64,000 nucleotides of DNA from Bernardetiaceae bacterium (GCA_025057115.1 JANWWZ010000001.1:290324-354323); one strand, 5' to 3'; shown: positions 46,737-56,970, counted from the first letter of the stretch. Notes: a model not told the origin generated them from the letters alone. Made by a program: numbers and translations.

Positions 46737-48550
46737 TAGGCAGTTTCTAGTTGGCGTTTTTCGTCTTGCTTGCGTTGGTTTTCATCAAGGGCAATTTTTC
46801 GCATGCGAATGTTTCGGGGAGTAACCTCGACGTATTCATCTTCTTTGATGTATTCCATGGCATCTTCCAAAGAAAATTGTCTTTTAGGAGAGAGGCGCAG
46901 GTTTTCATCTGAGCCAGCAGCGCGTATATTAGTCAACTTTTTGCCTTTTTGAACATTGACTACTAAGTCATTAGGTCGATTGTGTTCGCCAATGACTTGA
47001 CCCGCGTACACTTCCTCGCCAGGATCTATGAAGAAAATGCCTCTGTCTTGAAGTTTGTCAATAGCATAAGCTGTAGCCGGACCAGTTTCCATAGAAACAA
47101 TCGAACCGTTAATGCGTCCTGGAATAACTCCCTTAAAAGGCTCATATCCCTTGAAGCGATGCGAAATAATTGCTTCTCCTTGTGTTGCAGTAAGGAGTTG
47201 GCTACGCAAACCTATCAATCCGCGAGCTGGAATATCAAATTCCAAATGCTGCAAATCGCCTTTGGGTTCAATGGCTAACAACTCTCCTTTTCGCTGGGTA
47301 ACCAGTTCAATCACCTTTCCAGAAAAGGTTTCGGGTACGTCCACGACAAGGGTTTCTATAGGCTCGCAGCGCTGCCCATTGATTTCTTTGAAAACTACTT
47401 TCGGTTGCCCTACTTGGAGTTCGTAACCTTCGCGGCGCATAGTTTCAATCAGGATGGAAAGGTGCAGAACACCTCTTCCGTATACCAAGAATCGATCTTC
47501 TGAGTCGGTGGGTTCTACGCGCAAAGCGAGATTTTTTTCCGTTTCCTTGAAAAGTCGTTCGCGCAGGTGCCGAGAGGTTACAAATTTTCCTTCCCTGCCA
47601 AAGAAAGGAGAGTTGTTGATGCTAAAAATCATGCTAATAGTGGGTTCGTCTATGGCAATGCGCGGCAAGGGTTGGGGTTGTTCAAAATCGGTGAGTGTGT
47701 CGCCGATTTCAAAGTCTTCAAGTCCTATAACGGCGCAAATGTCTCCAGCTCTTACTTCCTGTACTTTTTTGCGCTCTAATCCTTCAAAAACGTAGAGTTC
47801 TTTAATGCGCACTTTTTTTATGGAACCATCGCGCTTGCAAAGCCCCATAGTAGTGCCTTCTTGTAGAATGCCTTTGTAGAGCCGCCCAATGGCAATGCGT
47901 CCTACGTAGTTGGAGTAGTCTAACGAAGTAATTTGCATTTGTGGAATGCCTTCTGGGCAAGGAGCTGGAGGAATTTCTTTTAGGATAGTATCCAGCAAGG
48001 GAAAAATGTTATCGGTTTTTTCGCGCCAATGGTAGCTCATCCATCCTTGCTTAGCAGAGCCGTAAATAGTTTGGAAGTTAAGCTGTTCTTCTGAGGCTCC
48101 TAGATTGAACATCAAATCAAAAACCGCTTCTTGCACTTCCTCGGGGCGGCAATTTTCTTTATCCACTTTATTAATTACCACAATGGGCTTTAGTCCTAGA
48201 TGAATTGCTTTGCTGAGCACAAAGCGCGTTTGTGGCATTGGTCCTTCAAAAGCGTCTACAAGTAGCAACACCCCGTCAGCCATTTTGAGAACGCGCTCTA
48301 CTTCCCCGCCAAAATCAGCGTGACCTGGCGTGTCGATAATGTTGATTTTGACACCTTTGTAATACACAGCTACGTTTTTGGAAACAATAGTAATTCCGCG
48401 CTCGCGCTCTAGGGCATTATTGTCTAAAATTAACTCTCCCGTGTATTGATTTTCGCGAAAAACATGGCAAGTATGGATGATTTTATCAACAAGTGTGGTT
48501 TTTCCGTGATCTACATGGGCGATAATAGCAACATTGCGGATATTTTGCAT
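46736..48550 (-). CDS. typA: Ribosome-associated GTPase TypA/BipA
   Basis: Translational GTPase involved in ribosome assembly and stress growth. About 604 residues from the ATG at 48550 ([20 protein letters not shown]), preferred over a Met at 48571 because the -7 element at 48579-48586 sets transcription near 48572. G1 [10 protein letters not shown]3 [15 protein letters not shown]4 NKVDKENC, domains II, III and V, and the BipA C-terminal domain are in order. Followed by the overlapping deacetylase gene. Confidence 0.97.
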   Translation of the reverse strand: MQNIRNVAIIAHVDHGKTTLVDKIIHTCHVFRENQYTGELILDNNALERERGITIVSKNVAVYYKGVKINIIDTPGHADFGGEVERVLKMADGVLLLVDAFEGPMPQTRFVLSKAIHLGLKPIVVINKVDKENCRPEEVQEAVFDLMFNLGASEEQLNFQTIYGSAKQGWMSYHWREKTDNIFPLLDTILKEIPPAPCPEGIPQMQITSLDYSNYVGRIAIGRLYKGILQEGTTMGLCKRDGSIKKVRIKELYVFEGLERKKVQEVRAGDICAVIGLEDFEIGDTLTDFEQPQPLPRIAIDEPTISMIFSINNSPFFGREGKFVTSRHLRERLFKETEKNLALRVEPTDSEDRFLVYGRGVLHLSILIETMRREGYELQVGQPKVVFKEINGQRCEPIETLVVDVPETFSGKVIELVTQRKGELLAIEPKGDLQHLEFDIPARGLIGLRSQLLTATQGEAIISHRFKGYEPFKGVIPGRINGSIVSMETGPATAYAIDKLQDRGIFFIDPGEEVYAGQVIGEHNRPNDLVVNVQKGKKLTNIRAAGSDENLRLSPKRQFSLEDAMEYIKEDEYVEVTPRNIRMRKIALDENQRKQDEKRQLETA

Positions 48551-48578
48551 ACCTCTGGAAGCCTTTTCCAAGAAAGCA

Positions 48579-48586
48579 CAAAGCTA
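48579..48586 (-). promoter_or_regulatory. Bacteroidota -7 element for typA
   Basis: Minus-strand TAGCTTTG, exact TAnnTTTG match, with transcription expected near 48572. The typA ATG at 48550 lies about 22 bases downstream. Confidence 0.55.
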
Positions 48587-48628
48587 CGCCAAAACCCTAG
48601 CATCTTAAAGTTAAATTTTCGGGGAAAG

Positions 48629-48659
48629 TTGTAAGGCTATGCTCTGCTGCGTAACTTTA
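48629..48659 (+). promoter_or_regulatory. Promoter of ppsA
   Basis: TTG (48629-48631), exactly 20 bases, then TAACTTTA (48652-48659), one mismatch to TAnnTTTG at the last base. The spacing equals that of the sdh promoter. Start of transcription would be near 48666, leaving a very short leader to the ATG at 48675. Confidence 0.6.
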
Positions 48660-48674
48660 AACAACAAGTAACCA

Positions 48675-51071
48675 ATGCCACACATGACACCTTTCTGCAT
48701 TTCCTTCAGCCAACTGCGCAACACAGATGTAGCGTTAGTGGGCGGTAAAAATGCTTCTTTAGGAGAGATGTATAGCCAGCTATCGCCTTTGGGCATTGCA
48801 GTGCCCGATGGCTTTGCTGTTACGGCGGCTGCTTATCGGCTATTTTTGAAAGAAAATGATCTGGAAGAAGCCTTGTCGAAGGTTCTTTCTGAGCTTGATA
48901 GAGTACACTTGAGCAATTTATCTACCGTAGGGCAGCGTTGCAGACAGCTCATTGCCAGTGCTAAAATGCCTCAAGCCATTGCACAAGCAGTTAGCCAATC
49001 GCTGGCGGAGCTTTGTCAGGGGCAGGCAATTTCCGTAGCCGTTCGCAGCAGTGCCACTGCCGAAGATTTGCCCACTGCTAGCTTTGCTGGGCAGCACGAT
49101 AGCTTTCTCAATATACAGGGATATGATAAGGTGATGCTTGCCATTCACCGCTGCTATGTTTCTCTGTTTAATGATCGGGCTATCAAATACCGCCTCGACA
49201 ACGGTTTTGAACACATGCAAGTGGCTCTTTCTGTAGGAGTGCAGCGCATGGTGCGTTCAGATAAAGGCAGTGCTGGCGTGGCTTTTACCATAGACCCAGA
49301 AAGTGGCTTCGAGAACGTAATCTATCTCACTGCTGCTTGGGGGTTGGGTGAAAACGTAGTGCAAGGGGCTGTGAATCCTGATGAATTTTATCTGTTTAAA
49401 CCTTCTATTGCTCAAGGCAGAAAAGCTCTGATTCATCGCAAGTTAGGTGCTAAAGAAAATAAAATGATATATGCCTCTGAAGGCGATAAACCCGTGATGA
49501 ACGTGCTGACCACGCCTTTGGAGCGCCAAACATTCTCTCTTTCTAATGATGAAGTAGAAACCTTGGGCAAGTGGTGCTACCTGATTGAACAGCACTACGG
49601 CATGCCCATGGATATAGAATGGGCAAAAGATGGCATTACAGGGGAGTTATTCATCGTACAGGCGCGTCCAGAAACAGTACACAGACAAAAACAACCCATA
49701 GGCGTGAAGGAGTACAAGTTGCTTTCCAAAGCCACTCCTATTTGCAAAGGCAAAGCCATTGGCAATGCCATTACTGCAGGCAGAGTTTGCATTGTCCGTT
49801 CATTGGCTGATGCAGGTAAGTTGCAACAGGGAGATATTATCGTTGCTGATATTACCAATCCTGATTGGAATGCCTTGCTCCGCAAAGCTATCTGCATTGT
49901 AACTAATAAAGGAGGAAGAACGAGCCATGCTTCTATTGTGGCTCGCGAACTAGGCATTCCAGCAGTAGTAGGCACAGGAGATGCTACCAGCAAGCTCCAT
50001 GATGGTCAATTAATTACAGTTTCTTGTGCTGAGGGCGATGAAGGATATATCTACAACGGCATGTTGGAATGGGAAGAAAAAAGCATCGATTTTCGGCAAA
50101 TTCCCCAAACGCGGACACAAGCCATGTTTATCCTTGCCGATCCTCAACGAGCTTTCCATTTTGCACGGTATCCTAATCAAGGAGTAGGATTGCTGCGCAT
50201 GGAGTTTATCATCAGCAACAGCATACGCATTCATCCCATGGCATTGGTAAAGTTTAATGAACTGGCAAGTTTTAATGACCGCAAAGCCATTGAAGCTATT
50301 ACCGCCCAGTATCCCGACAAGAAAAAGTACTTTGTGGAAAAACTTTCTGAAGCAGTAGCTATGGTGGCTGCTGCTTTTTATCCCAAAGAAGTGATTGTGC
50401 GCATGAGTGATTTTAAATCCAACGAATATGCTCAACTCATTGGCGGTAAAATGTTTGAGCCCGTGGAAGAAAATCCCATGTTGGGCTTTCGCGGTGCTTC
50501 AAGGTATTACCACGAACGCTATCGCGAAGGATTTGGGCTAGAATGTGAAGCCATGCGCATCGTCAGAGATGAAATGGGCTTTACCAACGTTAAACTCATG
50601 ATTCCCTTCTGCCGCACTATTCAAGAAGGCAAACGCGTTTTAGAAACTATGCGGCAGTTTGGGCTAGAACGCGGCAAGAACGGACTAGAAATCTACGTAA
50701 TGGCGGAACTTCCCAGCAATGTTATTTTAGCCCACGAATTTGCTCAAATATTTGATGGCTTTTCCATCGGTTCCAATGACCTCACTCAACTCACCTTAGG
50801 TATTGACCGCGACTCGGCAATTATCAATGAACTGTTCGATGAAAATAATCAAGCAGTCAAGACAATGCTTAGTATGGTAATCAAAGCAGCCAAGAACGCA
50901 GGTCGGAAAGTGGGTTTGTGCGGACAAGCTCCAAGTGATTACCCTGCTTTTGCCCAGTTTTTGGTAGAGCAAGGTATTGATAGTATTTCATTTACCCCTG
51001 ATGCCCTCCTCAAAGGCATTGAAAACATTTACATCGCTGAACAAAAATTGCAACCAGCTTACGTAGAGTAA
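48675..51071 (+). CDS. ppsA: Phosphoenolpyruvate synthase
   Basis: Pyruvate plus ATP plus water to PEP, AMP and phosphate (gluconeogenesis). 798 residues. N-terminal ATP-grasp domain (LVGGKNASLGEMYSQL, VRSSATAEDLPTASFAGQ), central swivel domain with the phosphoryl His in KGGRTSHASIVARELGIP at about residue 418, and the C-terminal TIM barrel with IGSNDLTQL and the catalytic Cys in GLCGQAPSD. The start could be 48675 or the in-frame ATG at 48684. A terminator follows. Confidence 0.97.
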   Translation: MPHMTPFCISFSQLRNTDVALVGGKNASLGEMYSQLSPLGIAVPDGFAVTAAAYRLFLKENDLEEALSKVLSELDRVHLSNLSTVGQRCRQLIASAKMPQAIAQAVSQSLAELCQGQAISVAVRSSATAEDLPTASFAGQHDSFLNIQGYDKVMLAIHRCYVSLFNDRAIKYRLDNGFEHMQVALSVGVQRMVRSDKGSAGVAFTIDPESGFENVIYLTAAWGLGENVVQGAVNPDEFYLFKPSIAQGRKALIHRKLGAKENKMIYASEGDKPVMNVLTTPLERQTFSLSNDEVETLGKWCYLIEQHYGMPMDIEWAKDGITGELFIVQARPETVHRQKQPIGVKEYKLLSKATPICKGKAIGNAITAGRVCIVRSLADAGKLQQGDIIVADITNPDWNALLRKAICIVTNKGGRTSHASIVARELGIPAVVGTGDATSKLHDGQLITVSCAEGDEGYIYNGMLEWEEKSIDFRQIPQTRTQAMFILADPQRAFHFARYPNQGVGLLRMEFIISNSIRIHPMALVKFNELASFNDRKAIEAITAQYPDKKKYFVEKLSEAVAMVAAAFYPKEVIVRMSDFKSNEYAQLIGGKMFEPVEENPMLGFRGASRYYHERYREGFGLECEAMRIVRDEMGFTNVKLMIPFCRTIQEGKRVLETMRQFGLERGKNGLEIYVMAELPSNVILAHEFAQIFDGFSIGSNDLTQLTLGIDRDSAIINELFDENNQAVKTMLSMVIKAAKNAGRKVGLCGQAPSDYPAFAQFLVEQGIDSISFTPDALLKGIENIYIAEQKLQPAYVE

Positions 51072-51134
51072 TTGGAAAGGCTTGCGCTGCTACTTGAACC
51101 TTAGAGCAGCAACGTTTAGAAAAATACCAAACAG

Positions 51135-51170
51135 AAGGCGCTGCGTTGCTTTTAAACCAAGCGCCTTTTT
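51135..51170 (+). terminator. Intrinsic terminator of ppsA
   Basis: 8-bp stem AAGGCGCT/AGCGCCTT (51135-51142 with 51160-51167), 17-base loop, then TTTTT. It lies between ppsA and the convergent small gene. Confidence 0.8.
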
Positions 51171-51189
51171 CGTTGCCCTGAGCAAATTA

Positions 51190-51510
51190 TCACTTTAAGC
51201 GCATCAGTGAGCCAAATGCACAAATGAAAAAAACTATAGGGAAGAGGAGAGTAAAAAACAGCAAGCTACCACTTATTAGCCATGCATTTGCTCCTTCAAA
51301 AGGGGTTTGCAAACTGAGTAACCAAGAAACACTGCCTATTACAATGGCTACCATCGCAAAAAAGGAAACCACTAGCATGCCTGCTACCCATCGATTACTT
51401 TTGCGCTCCGAAGGAGTAAGCAATTTTTCTTCTCCTACCAGTCTGCCATTTTCATCCACGCTGAGAAACTCTGAAAGCTCGCCTTTCCTCTGGGTTTGAG
51501 TATTTTTCAT
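51190..51510 (-). CDS. Small two-helix membrane protein
   Basis: 106 residues. Hydrophilic N-terminus with GEEKLLTPSERKSNRW, then two transmembrane helices (VAGMLVVSFFAMVAIVIGSVSWLL and WLISGSLLFFTLLFPIVFFICA) and a short basic end. No known family. Isolated between the ppsA terminator and the T9SS type-B gene. Confidence 0.65.
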   Translation of the reverse strand: MKNTQTQRKGELSEFLSVDENGRLVGEEKLLTPSERKSNRWVAGMLVVSFFAMVAIVIGSVSWLLSLQTPFEGANAWLISGSLLFFTLLFPIVFFICAFGSLMRLK

Positions 51511-51617
51511 GGATTGCGCCGCTGTTTGGGTACCAGATTAACCAAGCGACATGTGAGAAGTTGCAGCGTTAGTTTAAGCAATAAAACAACAACATGCAAG
51601 TATTAATTGTTTGACAA

Positions 51618-53420
51618 TCACTCTAATAAATGTAACACTCCCGCTACTTTTCCCGAGAAAGTAACCCCGTTTCGGCAAGCAGTGTACCAAACAATGACCT
51701 GATAAACGCCTGCTTGGGCAGGTTTACCCTCGAAAGTGCCATCCCAGCCTTGATCAGGATTGTGGCTGCGATATACCAAATTGCCCCAGCGATTGTAAAT
51801 TTGAATATCTACGCTTTGTAGGTTTTGGTGATAAATGCGAAATAAGTTGTTAGCAGGAGTGCTGTGAGGAGTAAAGGCTGTAGGAAGTTCGATCAATGGA
51901 GGGCAGCAGTCAGTTACTTGGATGCTATCGCGAAAGGAGCAGCCGGCTGGCGAAGTAATAGTGAGGAAATACTTACCTACTTGAGTTGCCATCAGAGTAG
52001 GGGAAGAGCCAATGATTTGCCCTCTTGCATTTTGCCATTGATAGCTACCCCTTCCATGAGGTGCTTCTAACAGTGCAAAGGACTCTCCAGGGCAAATAGT
52101 AGAGTCCCCCTTGATTTGAAATATTGGCAACGGCGCTAAATGGATCTTTACTTGAGCTTGTCTTTCACTGCATCCTTTAGCAGTAAGAGTGAGTACAGTA
52201 GAAGAAGTAGGGCGTAAAACGCGTTGCTGCCCTATGTATCCATCGGACCACTGATAGAGGGCGTAGCCTGGCCCAGCATCCAGGGTGATACTTTCTCCTT
52301 CGCAAACGGTTATTTGGGAGGGCAAACGCAATGGCGGCGGAACTTGAGGCGAAAATACCGCCTGTCCTGTTGGGTCAAGGGGAGATAGTTTGCCTTCTGT
52401 AACTGCATAAGCGCGGTAGTAGTACGTTTTTCCCCGCTGGATGGTGCCATCTACATACGTGTTTCCTCGATTGACCTGAGCCAAAAATTCGTACTGGTTG
52501 CCATCTTCTGAACGGTAAATAACAGTGCCCACAGCGTTAGTAGCTTGATTATTCCAATGCAGTTCTGCGGCGTCATTTCCTTGACAATTTACTGTAAGGT
52601 TGGTAAGCAATCCGTTAGGCATGGGAGGATCAAAAGTAAATTGGCGCCGTTGCCCTTCTGCATTGCTATGCAAGGGTCCAACAATACCTACTCCGATGGG
52701 ATTGTTGATAATGCTTCCTTCGCGTGCACTAATGGGATTGAGATTGACTCCTAAAATAAGCTCAGGTTGGTTGCCTCCTCCAATGCCAATGTTAAGGCTG
52801 CTAAGCTCGACGGTAGAACGCACTTGCCCATAGCGGAACTCTATCCTTCCCCCTGAAGGGCTTCCAGGAGAGCTTTCATAAATGACAATCTGAAAAGTTG
52901 CATCTGCTGTTGAACTGGTGTAGTTTACTGCCATGTTGCGGCTTTCGATGACTAAAAACCGATTGGGAGCGTTTCCTGCACGGCGAAAGTGCACCCTTCC
53001 AGTAGAAGAAGTTCTTAGTGAGCCTATAAGAGTTTGATTTTGCATATCGAAATCAGTTCCTACAAAGGGGACCAGCCGCGCATTATTAGCTATGCCATAA
53101 GAATTTCCCGTGTTGATAATTGGCTCACTGCCCAAGCGAACTACGCCATTGCTATTGACAGAAAACTGAGTATAGCGCACACCCATAAACCAGAATTCAA
53201 ACCCAATGGGAAACACGGGGCTTGAACGCAAATGTGCATTAGGTCCATGTACAAGGGTAGTGGTATGGTCTTCCATTGGCAGGAGCGAAGCAGTGGTGAG
53301 GGTTGAAAAGGCATAGTTGCCAGCCCGTTGACCTTGTGCCAAAGAACAGAGAATTATTCCGCTTACAATCAAACAAAAAACTGTATGAATGTTTATATTA
53401 ATGTCTCTTTGTACGCGCAT
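51618..53420 (-). CDS. Secreted protein with T9SS type-B (gliding-motility-associated) C-terminal domain
   Basis: About 600 residues from the ATG at 53420 (a Met at 53480 adds a non-signal extension). Signal peptide with core TVFCLIVSGIILCSLAQGQ; an N-terminal beta domain (FWFMGVRYTQFSVNSNGVVRLG); a fibronectin type III-like segment (VIYRSEDGNQYEFLAQV ... YYYRAYAV); two Ig-like PKD-type segments; and the C-terminal sorting domain LPTAFTPHSTPANNLFRIY ... VDIQIYNRWGNLVYRS ... GWDGTFEGKPAQAGVYQVIVWY, a textbook type-B signal. Expected on the cell surface; binding role unknown. Starts 8 bases from the divergent neighbour's start. Confidence 0.92.
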   Translation of the reverse strand: MRVQRDININIHTVFCLIVSGIILCSLAQGQRAGNYAFSTLTTASLLPMEDHTTTLVHGPNAHLRSSPVFPIGFEFWFMGVRYTQFSVNSNGVVRLGSEPIINTGNSYGIANNARLVPFVGTDFDMQNQTLIGSLRTSSTGRVHFRRAGNAPNRFLVIESRNMAVNYTSSTADATFQIVIYESSPGSPSGGRIEFRYGQVRSTVELSSLNIGIGGGNQPELILGVNLNPISAREGSIINNPIGVGIVGPLHSNAEGQRRQFTFDPPMPNGLLTNLTVNCQGNDAAELHWNNQATNAVGTVIYRSEDGNQYEFLAQVNRGNTYVDGTIQRGKTYYYRAYAVTEGKLSPLDPTGQAVFSPQVPPPLRLPSQITVCEGESITLDAGPGYALYQWSDGYIGQQRVLRPTSSTVLTLTAKGCSERQAQVKIHLAPLPIFQIKGDSTICPGESFALLEAPHGRGSYQWQNARGQIIGSSPTLMATQVGKYFLTITSPAGCSFRDSIQVTDCCPPLIELPTAFTPHSTPANNLFRIYHQNLQSVDIQIYNRWGNLVYRSHNPDQGWDGTFEGKPAQAGVYQVIVWYTACRNGVTFSGKVAGVLHLLE

Positions 53421-53428
53421 ACGTCCTA

Positions 53429-54133
53429 ATGCTGATAGATTTTGCTTTTGTGGGTGTACTGTTTTTGCTGAGCATTCCAACTATCTGCGGGTACTTTGCC
53501 CATACGCGAGGGCGTTCCTTCTGGTTGTGGTTTGGGTTAGGGTTCATCTTGCCTGGCATTGCGCACTTGATACTGGTGTTTTTGCCCGATAAATCCGATC
53601 CCTTTGAAAAAGAGTTACAAGCTATTCGGATAGCCAACGGCATGTTAGGAACGCGTCCCCTTTCTCCTGTCGAGAAGCGATTTCGCAAGTTGATAAGGGG
53701 CAAAAAACATACCATCCGTTTTTATTGCCAAATTGCTCCGTATAGTCAGTTGCCTGCTGCTCAAATTTCCATCGACGGAGAGCCCTTGCTGGAGCGGCTT
53801 GCGAAGTCAGAAAGAATTTTGCGTTATTATCGCTTTGAGCCTTTACCTATTAGTTTGTTAATACCACCTTCCAATCATTTACTTGGAGATCCAGTGGCTC
53901 CTTATCAAAATTGCCATAGGCGCTCAACCATTTTTGTGCATCGCAACCTAGAAGGCGTTCCCACTGCACAAATACGAGTTAAAATAGACCCCCAAGTAGA
54001 TTGCATCATATGGCATGAATTTGTGATAGAACACCTTGGAGTAGAGCGCCCCTTAAAAAGCATGAAAGCATTAGTTTTCAATCGATTGCAATACATAGAA
54101 GCATTGGACTACCTAGCAGAAATCAGGGCGTAG
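53429..54133 (+). CDS. Unknown protein with two N-terminal membrane helices
   Basis: 234 residues. N-terminal helix (FAFVGVLFLLSIPTICGYF) and second helix (FWLWFGLGFILPGIAHLILVF), then a basic region and a cytoplasmic domain of about 160 residues with no known family (ERLAKSERILRYYRFEP, EFVIEHLGVERPLKSMKA). Divergent from the T9SS type-B gene with only 8 bases between start codons, so each promoter must lie inside the other gene, or one start is further in. Confidence 0.65.
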   Translation: MLIDFAFVGVLFLLSIPTICGYFAHTRGRSFWLWFGLGFILPGIAHLILVFLPDKSDPFEKELQAIRIANGMLGTRPLSPVEKRFRKLIRGKKHTIRFYCQIAPYSQLPAAQISIDGEPLLERLAKSERILRYYRFEPLPISLLIPPSNHLLGDPVAPYQNCHRRSTIFVHRNLEGVPTAQIRVKIDPQVDCIIWHEFVIEHLGVERPLKSMKALVFNRLQYIEALDYLAEIRA

Positions 54134-54239
54134 CTCAAAGGCAAGTTTTTTCAGCCTGCGCCAAGCTCGCTTGGTAAACTTGTAACCTTAACGCTCAAAT
54201 GGTATAATTGAGGGCTTTTTCCAAGTCAAAAGAAAAGCG

Positions 54240-55451
54240 TTGAAACTTCATCAAAACTTAGTGGGGGCGGTCGTAGAAGGGCTGCAAGCTATCTTTGGAG
54301 AAGAGCGCTACGCGGACAAAGTGATAGAGAATATCTTGCGCTCCAATCCCAAATGGGGCTCTCATGACAGAGGGTTTATCGCTGAAACTATTTACGACAT
54401 GGTGCGCCATTGGAGATTGCTTTGGTTTTTAGCCGATGCTCCCCCTTCTTTAAAACCTCAAGATCTATGGCAACTGTTTGCAGTGTACTGGGTTTGGCAA
54501 GGAGGCACGCTCCCTTGTTGGCAAAAATTTCTCCCCGTAGAAGCACAAGCCATTGCCCAGCGATTTAAACAAGCCCAGGGAGAAATTAAACTGCTCCACT
54601 CCTATCCAGATTGGTTAGATGCCCTGGCAAGGAAGGAACTCGGTGCGTTGCAGTGGGAAAAAGAGGCGGCAGCGCTCAACCAGCAAACACAAGTAGTGCT
54701 TCGCGTCAATACTTTGAAAATTGACCGCCCAACCCTCATTCAGCTTCTGGAAGAGCATCAGGTAGAAGCCTTCGCAGCAGACTCTTTACCCGATGCAGTC
54801 GTTTTAAAAAAGCGCTTAAACATTTTTGGCAATCCGCTTTACAAGCAGGGATTTTTTGAGATTCAGGATGGAGCTTCGCAGTTAGTAGCTCCCTTTACCC
54901 AAGCTAGACCTGGCATGCGCGTAGTAGATGCATGTGCAGGAGCAGGTGGCAAAACTTTACACCTTGCCGCGCTCATGCAAAACAAGGGCACCATTATTAG
55001 CATGGATGTAGAGGATTTCAAACTAAAAGAACTGCGCCGAAGAGCCAATCGAGCAGGTATCACTATCGTTGAAACTCGATTGATTGAAAATAACAAAGTC
55101 ATCAAGCGGCTGCGAGAAAGTGCAGATGTAGTATTGTTAGATGCTCCTTGCTCTGGCACAGGAGTGATTCGCCGCAATCCAGATAGCAAATGGAAACTTT
55201 CCCAAGATTTTGTAGAGCGCTTGCAGGAAACCCAGCGAGATATTTTGCGCCGCTACAGCCAAATGACCAAGCCCGGTGGCGTGGTAGTATATGCCACTTG
55301 CAGCATTTTGCCTTCAGAAAACCGCCAGCAAGTAGAATGGTTTCTTAGCCAACCCGAGGGAAAAAATTTTCTGCTGGAAGAAGATCGCATAGTACTGCCT
55401 TCTGAATTCGGATTTGATGGTTTTTACATGGCGCGCTTGCGGCGAAAGTAA
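54240..55451 (+). CDS. RsmB/NOP-family RNA methyltransferase
   Basis: SAM-dependent m5C methyltransferase on rRNA, 403 residues, starting at a TTG (no ATG in the frame that would give the family N-terminus). An NusB-like N-terminal region (RYADKVIENILRSNPKWGSHDRGFIAE) is followed by the catalytic domain: SAM motif VVDACAGAGGKTLHLA, motif IV DAPCSGTGVIRRNPD and motif VI with the nucleophile Cys in TCSI. The typical RsmB-like order; exact rRNA site not deduced. Confidence 0.9.
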   Translation: MKLHQNLVGAVVEGLQAIFGEERYADKVIENILRSNPKWGSHDRGFIAETIYDMVRHWRLLWFLADAPPSLKPQDLWQLFAVYWVWQGGTLPCWQKFLPVEAQAIAQRFKQAQGEIKLLHSYPDWLDALARKELGALQWEKEAAALNQQTQVVLRVNTLKIDRPTLIQLLEEHQVEAFAADSLPDAVVLKKRLNIFGNPLYKQGFFEIQDGASQLVAPFTQARPGMRVVDACAGAGGKTLHLAALMQNKGTIISMDVEDFKLKELRRRANRAGITIVETRLIENNKVIKRLRESADVVLLDAPCSGTGVIRRNPDSKWKLSQDFVERLQETQRDILRRYSQMTKPGGVVVYATCSILPSENRQQVEWFLSQPEGKNFLLEEDRIVLPSEFGFDGFYMARLRRK

Positions 55452-55470
55452 GCAAGAGAAGCAAAGCCGT

Positions 55471-56394
55471 TTACCTAACTTTCAGCTTTTGTAAGGCACT
55501 TTTAATTAGCAAGACTATTTTTCGCCCAAGCAATAATTTGGCAAGTAGGCGTACATTAGGCAAGGTAATGCCTAATTTGCCTATGGCAAGCCATGCATAG
55601 CGCAAACTTTCTCTATAGCGAAAGTCTAAATAGCTGTGAATAGCACAAAATCGGTAGGTGTTGCCCCAAATAATGGCTTCTTCACGGGGATTAAACTTTG
55701 CTTGAGACAAAATAAACTCAGTAGCAGCTATTCTGCCCGCAATCACTCGGCGATGGTTAGTCATAGAGCGGTGGGTATGTACTTGCACGATATTGGTAAT
55801 TTTATCAATCAGTAGCAGGCGATGGCGGCGATAGTTGAGAATGTGAAAAATCCAATCTTCGCAAAAGTGAAATTGCGGTGGAAACAGTTGCACATCAGCA
55901 CAATCCTTGCGAACACATACAAAAATTCCTATGGGATTGCCTCTTAAAAATAACTTGTAGTCGTACCAGCCTCCTTTTAGTTGGTTAATTTCATCGTATA
56001 GAATGCCTTGTGGAGTTTGGAGCACAAATTTGGTAGTCAAAAAACAAGCCTGTGGATGGGAGGCAATGGCTTGGGCAAGAGTTTGTAAATGCTCTGGCGT
56101 CATGAAGTCATCTGAGTCGTGGAAAACGACGTAGCGCCCTCGAGCAAGGTGGAAACCAGTATTGCGGGCAATAGATCGTTCTTCGTTAGCTTTGCGATGA
56201 TAGCAAATCCGACGATCCCGAGCTTGCCATTGCTGCATTAAGGAAGGAGTGTGATCAGTGCTGCCGTCGTCTATTACCCAAACCTCAAAGTCTGTGAAGG
56301 TTTGTGCTAAAATGCTGCTAAGCACTTGGGGCAAAAAGTCTGCTCGGTTGTAAGTGGGAATGACCACAGAAAATAAAGGCTGGTGCGAGCACAT
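55471..56394 (-). CDS. Family-2 glycosyltransferase
   Basis: 307 residues, GT-A fold: VVIPTYNRADFLPQVLSSIL, WVIDDGSTD, DSDD metal-binding motif near residue 95, and EDW catalytic region (FCEDWIFHIL). C-terminal hydrophobic stretch. Cytoplasmic or membrane-associated, likely adding one sugar to a surface glycan. Convergent with the methyltransferase gene. Confidence 0.9.
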   Translation of the reverse strand: MCSHQPLFSVVIPTYNRADFLPQVLSSILAQTFTDFEVWVIDDGSTDHTPSLMQQWQARDRRICYHRKANEERSIARNTGFHLARGRYVVFHDSDDFMTPEHLQTLAQAIASHPQACFLTTKFVLQTPQGILYDEINQLKGGWYDYKLFLRGNPIGIFVCVRKDCADVQLFPPQFHFCEDWIFHILNYRRHRLLLIDKITNIVQVHTHRSMTNHRRVIAGRIAATEFILSQAKFNPREEAIIWGNTYRFCAIHSYLDFRYRESLRYAWLAIGKLGITLPNVRLLAKLLLGRKIVLLIKSALQKLKVR

Positions 56395-56500
56395 GCCTTA
56401 GGCGGCAATTTGCCTCAAGTAAGCAAAATTTTAAGAAATAAGTTTTTTAGTTGCTAAATTAATGTGCATTGGGGGAACGCTGATAAAGTGCGGCGCTTGA

Positions 56501-56970
56501 TTGGCTATTAAGACAAAAATGACAACGACAAGTTCAGATCAGGCGAAGGCATTAGAAAATCCCTATTTGCACTGTGGTTTGTATCTAGCAGGGGCAAAGC
56601 ATACTCCTCCCGATCAAGGCAAGCAAATGAATGGGTATGATGATGGGATATTAACTGCATACGAAGCAGTTTCGCTAGATTTAAAGGAAACGGAATTAGT
56701 AGTACTATCGGCACGTGCAACAGGAGTAGGGAATAAGGCGGAATAGGGAGGGAAGTATAGGTTGCATCGAGCATTTGAGATAGCTGGGGCTAAGGTAGTG
56801 ATTTACAGCCTATAGAAGGTAACCAACCAGCGGACACAAGAGCTAATGAGTGAGTTTTATTGGCGTTGGTTGATGGAAAAACAAGAGATGTAGGAGGCTT
56901 TTTCTGATGCTCTGCGATGGTTGCAAGAGCGCCATCAACTACTGGGGAGTCTTTATACTGGTAGGCGAAA
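56501..56970 (+). pseudogene. Remnant of a CHAT-domain (caspase-like) protein gene
   Basis: The frame from about 56528 reads as the C-terminal half of a CHAT protease domain: ENPYLHCGLYLAGAK, then GILTAYEAVSLDLKETELVV, with the catalytic block LSARATGVG (normally LSACETGLG, so the Cys and Glu are gone). It continues in the same frame through three TAG codons (56744-56746, 56813-56815, 56891-56893): RLHRAFEIAGAKVVIYSL, then RTQELMSEFYWRWLMEKQEM and EAFSDALRWLQERH. The N-terminal portion and its usual TPR repeats are missing. No frameshift is seen. The 3' end abuts the patatin gene. Confidence 0.8.
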
